From assembly GCF_001586785.1 (NCBI RefSeq), contig NZ_LUFH02000024.1, forward strand, positions 14,293 through 69,154: a DNA stretch of 54,862 nucleotides, given 5' to 3'. Positions 42,969-49,948 of this stretch are shown in pieces. A model generated the notes under the pieces. The model ran no database searches. It had not been told where the DNA came from and worked only from the letters and a program-made list of their open reading frames with translations. Position numbers and translations under genes: made by a program. The stretch is from Sphaerospermopsis aphanizomenoides BCCUSP55. Lineage in GTDB: Bacteria > Cyanobacteriota > Cyanobacteriia > Cyanobacteriales > Nostocaceae. The first letter of the stretch is position 1. The number at the start of each line of letters is the position of its first letter.

Positions 42969-43982
42969 ATGAGACTGAATTGTAATCCTTACTATACAAC
43001 AAAATTAGGTGCAGCTTATTTGGGTAACAGCTTGGAATTAATGGCAAGCATTCCTGATGAAAGCATTAATTTAATTTGCACTTCTCCACCTTTTGCACTG
43101 GTGCGTAAAAAAGAATATGGCAATGTTGATGCAGACAAATATATTGAGTGGTTTCAAGATTTTGCAGTACAATTTTACCGGATTCTCAAACCCACAGGTT
43201 CATTAGTAATTGATATTGGTGGCAGTTGGATTAAGGGAATGCCAGTTCGTTCTCTTTATCATTTTGAATTAGTTGTAGCTTTGTGTAAAGCCAAAGAAAA
43301 AGGTGGATTAGGATTTTATTTAGCACAAGAATTATATTGGTATAATCCTGCTAAACTTCCTACTCCTGCTGAATGGGTGACAATTCGCAGAGAAAGAGTT
43401 AAGGATGCCATAAATACAGTTTGGTGGTTATCTAAACAACCTCATCCTCAAGCTAATAATCGTAGAGTTTTAAAACCCTATAGCAAGTCCATGAAAAATT
43501 TGCTCAAAAATGGTTATCAACCCAAACTTAGACCATCAGGCCATGATATTTCCAATAAATTTGGTAACGACAGAGGAGGCGCTATTCCTCCTAATATGAT
43601 TGATGGCAGAGAAAATCCAAATCAGGAAGAAATAGGAAAACCAATTATTATAGAAGAAATATGTTCAGAAGATTTAATGCAATCTGTTAATGTAATTTCT
43701 GCCTCTAATACTGCCTCTAATGATTATTATCAACAGCGTTGTCAGCAAGAAGGACTTAAACCACATCCAGCCAGATTTCCCCAGGCATTACCAGAATTTG
43801 TGATTAACCTTTGTACAGAACCAGGAGATATTGTCCTCGATCCTTTTGCTGGTTCTAATATGACAGGTAGAGTTGCCGAAACTTTGCAAAGGCATTGGTT
43901 AGCTTTTGAGATTGATGAGGATTATATCAAAAGTTCAAAATTGCGATTTAGAGAAAACGAACTTTTGGTTGTGGAAGAGTAA
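42969..43982 (+). CDS. Site-specific DNA methyltransferase, beta class (N4-cytosine or N6-adenine), apparently solitary
   Basis: A 337-residue enzyme. Motif IV, T38-S-P-P-F42, comes near the N-terminus and motif I, DPFAGSNMTGRVAE, near the C-terminus: the order of beta-class amino-methyltransferases. TSPPF favours N4-cytosine over N6-adenine. A charged, poorly conserved middle region (about 150-265) should recognise the target. No endonuclease is adjacent, so it resembles the solitary cyanobacterial methyltransferases, but the target site cannot be deduced. It lies 200 bp upstream of the vWA/PP2C/kinase genes on the same strand and may be part of that accessory block. Confidence 0.88.
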   Translation: MRLNCNPYYTTKLGAAYLGNSLELMASIPDESINLICTSPPFALVRKKEYGNVDADKYIEWFQDFAVQFYRILKPTGSLVIDIGGSWIKGMPVRSLYHFELVVALCKAKEKGGLGFYLAQELYWYNPAKLPTPAEWVTIRRERVKDAINTVWWLSKQPHPQANNRRVLKPYSKSMKNLLKNGYQPKLRPSGHDISNKFGNDRGGAIPPNMIDGRENPNQEEIGKPIIIEEICSEDLMQSVNVISASNTASNDYYQQRCQQEGLKPHPARFPQALPEFVINLCTEPGDIVLDPFAGSNMTGRVAETLQRHWLAFEIDEDYIKSSKLRFRENELLVVEE

Positions 43983-44053
43983 AAATCTGATAGCGTAGCG
44001 TGGCGCAAGCCATATCAGGATATACAGGATTTGAGGATTTTCCAGACTTTAAG

Positions 44054-44073
44054 TGATCAAACCCCATTGATCA
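44054..44073. promoter_or_regulatory. Inverted repeat upstream of the vWA gene
   Basis: TGATCAA (44054-44060) and TTGATCA (44067-44073) are exact inverted repeats six bases apart, in the leader of the vWA/PP2C/kinase cluster. A second small palindrome, GGTATTGATACC, follows within 25 bp. It may be an operator or the end of the methyltransferase transcript; direct evidence is lacking. Confidence 0.35.
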
Positions 44074-44185
44074 AGCTGTTATGGGTATTGATACCGTAAA
44101 AACACTCATGTTATGATAGGTATTAATAAGTAATATTTAAATTAAATAGTTAGCATCTAATTTTGATTAACCAGGAGTATCAATA

Positions 44186-44842
44186 ATGGCTGTAGGTTTG
44201 CCTGAGTTTGTGGAAAACCCTGAAAATCGTTGTCCGGTAATTCTTTTGTTAGATACTTCTGGTTCGATGTCGGGGCAACCTATCCAGGAGTTAAATAGAG
44301 GTTTAGCAGCTTTTAAGGAAGATGTATTAAGAGATGCTCAGGCTTCTTTAAGTGTGGAAGTGGCTATAGTTACCTTTGGACCTGTGCGACTGATACAAGA
44401 TTTTGTCACCATAGACCATTTTACACCGCCCAAATTAGAAGCAGATGGTGTAACGCCAATGGGTGAAGCGATAGAATACTCTTTAGATTTAGTAGAAAAA
44501 CGTAAACAGACTTATAAAGATAACGGTATTCTCTATTATCGTCCTTGGGTGTTTTTAATTACTGACGGTGCGCCTACAGACTATTGGCAAAATGCAGCGC
44601 AAAGGGTGAGGGAAGAAGAAGAACAGCGGCGAATGTTGTTTTTTACTGTCGCTGTCCAAAATGCGGATATGAATAAACTCAGAGAAATTGCACCACCTGG
44701 ACGGCCTCCAGTAATGTTAAATGGTTTAGATTTTCGTGCTTTATTTGTTTGGCTTTCCACTTCTATGAAACGGGTTTCTAGTGGCAAAGTTGGGGAAGCT
44801 GTAGCATTACCTCCGGTGGGATGGGGGCAAATTATTACTTAG
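44186..44842 (+). CDS. von Willebrand factor A domain protein (TerY-like) of a TerY-P triad
   Basis: A 218-residue single vWA domain. The MIDAS metal site is complete: D23-T-S25-G-S27 in ILLLDTSGSMSG, T90 in DGVTPMGEAI and D127 in FLITDGAPTDYW. TerY-like features include the C-terminal PPVMLNGLDFRALFVWLSTS. The ribosome binding site is AGGAG eight bases before ATG 44186. In TerY-P triads this protein is encoded with a PP2C phosphatase and a kinase and is thought to act in a phosphorylation-controlled stress or antiviral system. The TAG stop codon is completed by the first bases of the repeat element at 44841. Confidence 0.92.
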   Translation: MAVGLPEFVENPENRCPVILLLDTSGSMSGQPIQELNRGLAAFKEDVLRDAQASLSVEVAIVTFGPVRLIQDFVTIDHFTPPKLEADGVTPMGEAIEYSLDLVEKRKQTYKDNGILYYRPWVFLITDGAPTDYWQNAAQRVREEEEQRRMLFFTVAVQNADMNKLREIAPPGRPPVMLNGLDFRALFVWLSTSMKRVSSGKVGEAVALPPVGWGQIIT

Positions 44843-45004
44843 AGGGTGTTTCAAAAGTCTATCATGATGTATCCAAGACTTTTAGATCCCCCTAAATCCC
44901 CCTTAAAAAGGGGGACTTTGAAGAATTTAGCCCCCCTTTTTAAGGGGGGTTGGGGGGATCAATCAGTGTGATACTACAAGCAAGAATTGTTCAAACAAGT
45001 TCTT
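44841..45004. mobile_element. Dispersed inverted-repeat element, copy 2 (about 164 bp)
   Basis: It begins AGAGGGTGTTTCAAAAGT at the vWA stop codon and ends with a diverged inverted copy (TTGTTCAAACAAGTTCTT). The interior CCCCCTTAAAAAGGGGG and CCCCCCTTTTTAAGGGGGG hairpins match copy 1 (40338-40557) in opposite orientation. It separates the vWA from the PP2C gene and could attenuate read-through transcription. Confidence 0.7.
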
Positions 45005-45035
45005 AAATTTAAAGATTACAGAGGATTTATTTATT

Positions 45036-45806
45036 GTGGGTTGGAAAGCTATAGCGCGTTCTGCAACAGGAACGAGTCATAAAGATCAAAAAATTCCTTG
45101 TCAAGACTACGGAAATTATCGCATTTTTAATGATGTGATTGTGGGCGCGGTTGCTGATGGTGCTGGAAGTGCTAAATATTCTCATATTGGTTCTAAAGTT
45201 GCGGTAGAAACTGTTATTCAATGTTTCACTGAAATTAATCAATATCCTGACAAGCAAGGTTTATCTCAACCACTTGATAAAGAAGAAGCCAAAAAAGTTT
45301 TTACGGAAATTGTTAATCATGTAATTGCAGAGTTAAAAAAACAAGCTGAAAATAAAGATTATTCTGTTAATGATTTAGCTTGTACATTATTGGTTTTTAT
45401 AGCAACTCCTGAATGGGTTGCAGCTATGCAAATTGGTGATGGGTTTATTGTCATGGGTTCTCAAGATACAGAATATCAAATGTTGTTTAAACCTGATAAG
45501 GGAGAATTTTTTAATGAAACAACTTTTGTGACTTCAGTTAATGCACTGGAGGAAATGCAGGTAGAGGTATTTTCAGGAAAGCAAGAATTTATTTGTGCTG
45601 CTACTGATGGATTAGAAAAAGTAGCGATTAGATTTAGTGACTGGCAACCTTTCCCGCCATTTTTTAAACCTTTAGAGGAATATTTGCGAGAAACAGAAAA
45701 GCCTGGATGTGATGGGGATAATTATATTATGGAATTTCTTGATTCTGATAGGTTAAATGCGCGTACTGATGATGATAAAACTTTGGTTTTGTGTTTGTTT
45801 GAATAG
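45036..45806 (+). CDS. PP2C-family serine/threonine phosphatase of a TerY-P triad
   Basis: A 256-residue phosphatase. PP2C metal ligands are visible as D24 (CQDYGNY), D41-G42 (GAVADGAGSAKYS), an Asp in CAATDGLEKVAI and a C-terminal Asp in RTDDDKTLVLCLF. It has the short form of the fold used in TerY-P systems. It starts at GTG 45036, with AGAGGA 12 bases upstream. It should remove phosphates placed by the kinase encoded next, possibly on the vWA protein. No membrane segment, so cytosolic. Confidence 0.92.
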   Translation: MGWKAIARSATGTSHKDQKIPCQDYGNYRIFNDVIVGAVADGAGSAKYSHIGSKVAVETVIQCFTEINQYPDKQGLSQPLDKEEAKKVFTEIVNHVIAELKKQAENKDYSVNDLACTLLVFIATPEWVAAMQIGDGFIVMGSQDTEYQMLFKPDKGEFFNETTFVTSVNALEEMQVEVFSGKQEFICAATDGLEKVAIRFSDWQPFPPFFKPLEEYLRETEKPGCDGDNYIMEFLDSDRLNARTDDDKTLVLCLFE

Positions 45807-45875
45807 CATAAAATATTTATGAAATTCAAATAAATTATCTGTTCAAGGATGTTTTAGCAGTAAAATCCATAACCC

Positions 45876-45995
45876 GACTGGGAATTCATTCCCAGTCTCA
45901 TAGCAAAAGTCATCTGAAGATGACTAAAAATACCCATAAATCTGTAGTTTACTTTAGTAAACTTTGACTATTAGCCATGAAATTCATTTCATGGC
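45876..45995. repeat. Cluster of four perfect hairpins
   Basis: Four inverted repeats follow one another: 45876-45897 (9-bp stem GACTGGGAA, loop TTCA), 45908-45925 (AGTCATCT/AGATGACT), 45946-45963 (AGTTTACT/AGTAAACT) and 45974-45995 (9-bp stem GCCATGAAA, loop TTCA). All stems are perfect. The last one covers the beginning of the annotated kinase frame. It looks like a dispersed multi-hairpin repeat of the kind scattered in Nostocales genomes, or a structured leader RNA. Confidence 0.8.
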
Positions 45996-48513
45996 GGGTG
46001 CAGAAACAAACAAGACATTTTCAAATTATATGACGTTTCTAATTTGTGGTAGTACAAGTGAAAGAATTACTCTATTAAGTGAAATAGCTGATAGTGGGGA
46101 AGCTAAAGTTTGGCGAACTAATCATCATGGTTATTTGGCTAAAATTTACCATGAACCAACACCTGAACGGATGGAAAAATTAGCGGTGATGATAGCGCAC
46201 CCACCAAAAGAGCCAAATTCCCATCTTAATCATATTTCTTTTGCTTGGCCTAATTCATCATTAAGAAATGCTCAAGGTGATTATGTGGGTTTTTTAATGC
46301 CAGAAGTTAAAGGTGGAAAAGAACTTATTGATGTTTATAATCCCCAACGTCGCAAGAAATCAAAACTTGAGATTGATTGGCGTTTTCTGCATACAACCGC
46401 TTTAAATATTGCCTCAATTATTGCTGCATTACATGAAACTGGTTATGTATTGGGTGATATTAACCCGAAAAATATTTTAGTTAATAATCGGGCGTTACCT
46501 TCTATTATTGATACAGATTCTTTTCAGGTTAAAAATCCGAAAAATAGTAAAGTTTATCGTTGTTTAGTTGGTTTTACAGGATATACACCACCAGAATTAA
46601 TTGGTAAAGATTTTAAGAAAATTGATCAAACAGAAGTACATGATAGATTTCGGTTAGCAGTAATTATTTATCAATTATTGTTTAGTGGTAATAGTCCTTT
46701 TCAGGGAAAATGGAATGGTGCGGGGGAAACTCCAGAAGTTAATGAACTTATTCAGCGCGGTATATGGTTGTATTCACCAAATAATCTAATTCAACCAGTA
46801 GAAAATACAACAATTCCTCTGGCTATTGTTCATCCAGAAATTCAGAAATGTTTTCTCAGATGTTTTAATGATGGACATAAAAATCCTTATTTACGCCCGA
46901 CTGCTAAGGAGTGGTTGGAGGCTTTAAGAATAGGAAATGATAGCTTAACTGTATGTGATAGGGTAGATGGTCATTTTTATAGTAGAACTTATGGTAGTTG
47001 TTATTGGTGCGATCGCTTTACAAAGTTGGGTGTTGATATTTTTCCTGGAAACCAGACCTCTTACAAAAATAAAGATGCTGATTACTATATCAATTCAGGA
47101 GTAGCCCGTTATAATTCGGTAGATAAGCAAGGAGCTATAGATTACTATAACCAAGCTCTCAAGATTAATCCTAACTTTGTCCATGCTTACCACAACAGGG
47201 GAAATGCTCGTTATGATTTAGGAGACAAAAAAGGGGCAATAGATGATTACAACCAAGCTCTCAAAATTGATCCTAATTATATCTATGCTTACTACGGAAG
47301 GGGGCGTGTTCGCCATGATTTAGGAGACAAAAAAGGGGCAATAGATGATTATAATAAAGCTCTCAAAATTGATCCTCACCATGTCCATGCTTACAACGGA
47401 AGGGGACTTGCCTATTATGACTTGGGAGATAAGCGAAAGGCAATAAATGATTACAACCAAGCCATCAATATTGATCCCAAGTATGTTCTTGCTTACATAA
47501 ATCGAGGGCTTGCCCGTTATGATTTGGATGACAACCAAGGCGCGATAGATGATTATACCCAAGCTTTGCGTATTGATCCCAACAATGTTGCTGCATACAA
47601 TAACCGTGGGCTTGCCCGTTATCATTTGGGAGATAAGCGAGGGGCAGTAGATGATTACAACCAAGCTTTACATATTGATCCGAATCTTGCTTTTGCCTAT
47701 CACAACCGAGCGATTGCACGTTCTGTATTACGAGATAGACAAGGGGCAATAGATGATTACAACCAAGCTCTCAAGATTAATCCTAAATATAGGGAAGCTT
47801 ACATAAATAGAGCTATTCTTCGCTATAGAGAAACTATGATATTAGTTCTTTTACTAATTCTGTTTGTAGTCTATCTATTTTATAACTCTAACAATTTTAA
47901 TTCTGTACCACACGAAATGACAAAATTAACTCAAAATGATTCCCAGGAATTGACTCAATCTGAATTAAGAGAGATAGCAAATAGTCAAATTGAGAAATAT
48001 ATAACAGGTATTGGTATTTCATTTGAAATTAATGAAAAAACTAAAATACCAACAATTACTGATATAGTTGATAACTCTCCAGCAGCATCAGAAAATCTTC
48101 AAATCGGTGATCAAATATTGGAAGTGGATGGTAAATCAACATCAAGGATGACTTCTACAGAAGTGTCTAACTTAATACGTGGAAATGCAGATACTATTGT
48201 ATTTTTGGCTATTCGTAGATCAGGCTATGGAAGTATAAGTAAAATGTTAATTAGGCAAACTTTTATCAATCTCAAGATTGATCAAGAGTACAGAATTCGT
48301 TGTTATGCAAATTTAAAACTAAAATTTTATAGTCAGGCATTAGGTGACTGTAATCAGGCAATTGAAATAAATTCAAGTAATAACACAGCCTATTTTACAA
48401 GGAGTAGAGTTCATTTTAAATTGGGAAACAGGAATCAAGGAATGGAAGATTTACGAGAATCTGCTAGGTTAGGAAACGAAAAAGCTAAGGAAATACTCAG
48501 AAAAAATCAATAG
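45964..48513 (+). CDS. TerY-P-type protein kinase with zinc motif, TPR repeats, membrane helix and PDZ domain
   Basis: An 849-residue fusion. Kinase domain about 34-320: VAIK lysine K60 (LAKIYHE), catalytic GDINPKNIL (D165, N170) instead of HRD, metal motif DTDSFQV (D183/D185) instead of DFG, as usual in TerY-P kinases. About 325-355: zinc-type motif ending SCYWCDRF. About 373-615: at least seven TPRs. About 625-641: membrane helix. About 679-768: PDZ domain (SPAASENLQIGDQILEVDGK). About 770-849: two further TPR-like repeats. The C-terminal part should face the periplasm. The open frame starts at TTG 45964 inside a hairpin repeat; ATG 45991 or 46030 is likelier. It follows the PP2C gene by 157 bp and precedes barstar by 9 bp. 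Confidence 0.88.
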   Translation: MTISHEIHFMAGAETNKTFSNYMTFLICGSTSERITLLSEIADSGEAKVWRTNHHGYLAKIYHEPTPERMEKLAVMIAHPPKEPNSHLNHISFAWPNSSLRNAQGDYVGFLMPEVKGGKELIDVYNPQRRKKSKLEIDWRFLHTTALNIASIIAALHETGYVLGDINPKNILVNNRALPSIIDTDSFQVKNPKNSKVYRCLVGFTGYTPPELIGKDFKKIDQTEVHDRFRLAVIIYQLLFSGNSPFQGKWNGAGETPEVNELIQRGIWLYSPNNLIQPVENTTIPLAIVHPEIQKCFLRCFNDGHKNPYLRPTAKEWLEALRIGNDSLTVCDRVDGHFYSRTYGSCYWCDRFTKLGVDIFPGNQTSYKNKDADYYINSGVARYNSVDKQGAIDYYNQALKINPNFVHAYHNRGNARYDLGDKKGAIDDYNQALKIDPNYIYAYYGRGRVRHDLGDKKGAIDDYNKALKIDPHHVHAYNGRGLAYYDLGDKRKAINDYNQAINIDPKYVLAYINRGLARYDLDDNQGAIDDYTQALRIDPNNVAAYNNRGLARYHLGDKRGAVDDYNQALHIDPNLAFAYHNRAIARSVLRDRQGAIDDYNQALKINPKYREAYINRAILRYRETMILVLLLILFVVYLFYNSNNFNSVPHEMTKLTQNDSQELTQSELREIANSQIEKYITGIGISFEINEKTKIPTITDIVDNSPAASENLQIGDQILEVDGKSTSRMTSTEVSNLIRGNADTIVFLAIRRSGYGSISKMLIRQTFINLKIDQEYRIRCYANLKLKFYSQALGDCNQAIEINSSNNTAYFTRSRVHFKLGNRNQGMEDLRESARLGNEKAKEILRKNQ

Positions 48514-48522
48514 AGGAATATT

Positions 48523-48906
48523 ATGAATAATTTTTTTAATGTTTTATCAACAGACAATAAACAAAACAACCATCAAACAGTGGACCAAATAGCCGCAGAA
48601 CCAAGAACAAAAGTTTTCTATCTGAATGGTAAAAAAATCAACAACAAACAAACATTTTTAACACAAGCTGCTGAAGCAATGGAATTTCCTGCATACTTCG
48701 GCAATAACTGGGATGCTTTTGATGAATGTATCACCGATTTAACATGGTGTCCGGCTCAAAGATATGTGATATTATATGATCATGCTGATATCTTTGCTCA
48801 AGCAGAACCGACGCAATACCAAATAGCATTAGATATTTTAAATTCAGCAAAGGAATACTGGGAAGGTAATAATATTTCTTTCAAGTTTTTAACTATAAAC
48901 CAATAA
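48523..48906 (+). CDS. Barstar-family protein
   Basis: A 127-residue protein with a barstar domain over its last 95 residues: KVFYLNGKKINNKQTFLTQA, then EFPAYFGNNWDAFDECITDL, where D64 and E68 occupy the positions of the barnase-contacting Asp35 and Asp39 of barstar. The final segment ALDILNSAKEYWEGN also fits. Barstar inhibits the ribonuclease barnase; no barnase-like gene is present in the window. It starts nine bases behind the kinase stop, with AGAGGAA overlapping the end of that gene, so it is almost certainly in the same transcript. Its N-terminal 28 residues are unlike barstar. Confidence 0.88.
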   Translation: MNNFFNVLSTDNKQNNHQTVDQIAAEPRTKVFYLNGKKINNKQTFLTQAAEAMEFPAYFGNNWDAFDECITDLTWCPAQRYVILYDHADIFAQAEPTQYQIALDILNSAKEYWEGNNISFKFLTINQ

Positions 48907-48931
48907 GCCTATTTAGACTTTGCACAAAGTA

Positions 48932-49372
48932 TCATATAGTCCAATCTTCTAGCAATAACCCTGGAACATTTTCAAAATCTTTCCAGTTACGAGTTACTAA
49001 AATTCCCTTAACAGATTTTGTAATAGCTGCAATACGTAAATCCCGCGCACCTATACGTTTAAGTTTTTGAAAAACTAACAATTGATACGTTTCATAGGCA
49101 TCATTATCAAAAGCTAATAATTGAATATTCTTAAAAAACTCTATTTCATCTATCAAACCTTTATAGCCCCATATCAATTTGCTGTTAGGTTTAAAAGGTT
49201 CATTATTGCTCTTATTGATTTCATTCAGCCATCCTTTTATTTTCTCCTCGAATGTAATCACAGTTACGGCTAAATTTTCCGGTTTCTTTTGGCTTATACG
49301 CTGTGCTACTCTTGGGTTGCCATTTTGGAAAAGTGAGACATGATCTGTATCTAGAATATATAATTTCGCCAC
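48932..49372 (-). CDS. PIN-domain (VapC-like) ribonuclease toxin
   Basis: A 146-residue PIN domain. The acidic site is complete: D8 in YILDTDHVS, E42 in VITFEEKI, D111 in IGARDLRIAAI and D132 in TRNWKDF. VapC-type toxins cleave tRNA or rRNA. The start is GTG 49372, and its G is the last base of the antitoxin stop codon (TAGTG), giving a one-base overlap and translational coupling. It converges with the barstar gene across 25 bp. Confidence 0.92.
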   Translation of the reverse strand: MAKLYILDTDHVSLFQNGNPRVAQRISQKKPENLAVTVITFEEKIKGWLNEINKSNNEPFKPNSKLIWGYKGLIDEIEFFKNIQLLAFDNDAYETYQLLVFQKLKRIGARDLRIAAITKSVKGILVTRNWKDFENVPGLLLEDWTI

Positions 49373-49839
49373 TATAAATTATTCTCCGCATCATTTGATT
49401 TAATGGATTGATTACGATGTCTTAAATGAATCAAACACATTAGTGGCTCGGTACTTAGTTCTCCAAGTTCTTCCTCTATTTCATTAATAAGTTTTGTATG
49501 ACTTTCCTGAATTTGCAAATCAAGTGCATTGCGTTCTTCTTCCATAGAAGCAATTACTTCATCAACAAGAGGATTATTCTTGTGCATTCCTGCAAATCTC
49601 ATCCAAGGATGTTCTGTTTGAGGTGGTTCGATTTCTAAAGTTACTATTTCTGGTTTTCTCGCTTGGAAAAGTTGAATCAGATTATTTAAGGCTTCTTCTT
49701 TAGTAGCACCTAAACCTTGACATTCTGGTAAACTTAATAATGTAGCTTTAATCGTGCCATCTTCTTGATTTTCAATCAGGACATCATAAGTTAATTTGGG
49801 TGCAATTCTGGAAAGAGCATTTTTTACATCTAAAATCAT
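49372..49839 (-). CDS. HicB-like antitoxin paired with the PIN toxin
   Basis: A 155-residue protein. Residues about 15-70 have a HicB-like partial RNase H fold (TYDVLIENQEDGTIKATLLS, then LPECQGLGATKEEALNNL). The middle (EHPWMRFAGMHKNNPLVDEV) is the segment commonly found in cyanobacterial partners of PIN toxins, and the C-terminus is a charged helix (LINEIEEELGEL). HicB normally pairs with HicA; here the partner is a PIN nuclease. It is first in the operon and overlaps the toxin by one base. There is no separate DNA-binding domain that I can identify. Confidence 0.8.
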   Translation of the reverse strand: MILDVKNALSRIAPKLTYDVLIENQEDGTIKATLLSLPECQGLGATKEEALNNLIQLFQARKPEIVTLEIEPPQTEHPWMRFAGMHKNNPLVDEVIASMEEERNALDLQIQESHTKLINEIEEELGELSTEPLMCLIHLRHRNQSIKSNDAENNL

Positions 49840-49916
49840 GATATTTTTACTCTTTTAATTCTATACTAATTATAACATGATAATTAACAATATTTGATTA
49901 AATAAGGTAAAAGCAA

Positions 49917-49941
49917 GGTGCGCTAACTGATTTAACGCACC
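49917..49941 (-). terminator. GGTGCG hairpin repeat, copy 2; terminator of ppx
   Basis: GGTGCGCTAA (49917-49926) and TTAACGCACC (49932-49941) form a 10-bp stem with one mismatch and a 5-base loop, eight bases beyond the ppx stop on the minus strand and followed there by TTGCTTTTACC. The stem sequence is identical to copy 1 at 4306-4332. Confidence 0.65.
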
Positions 49942-49948
49942 CTAACAA

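Noticed and set aside
47320-47749. Minus-strand frames of 94-114 codons opposite the TPR region
   Set aside because: Periodic peptides produced by the TPR repeats read on the other strand.
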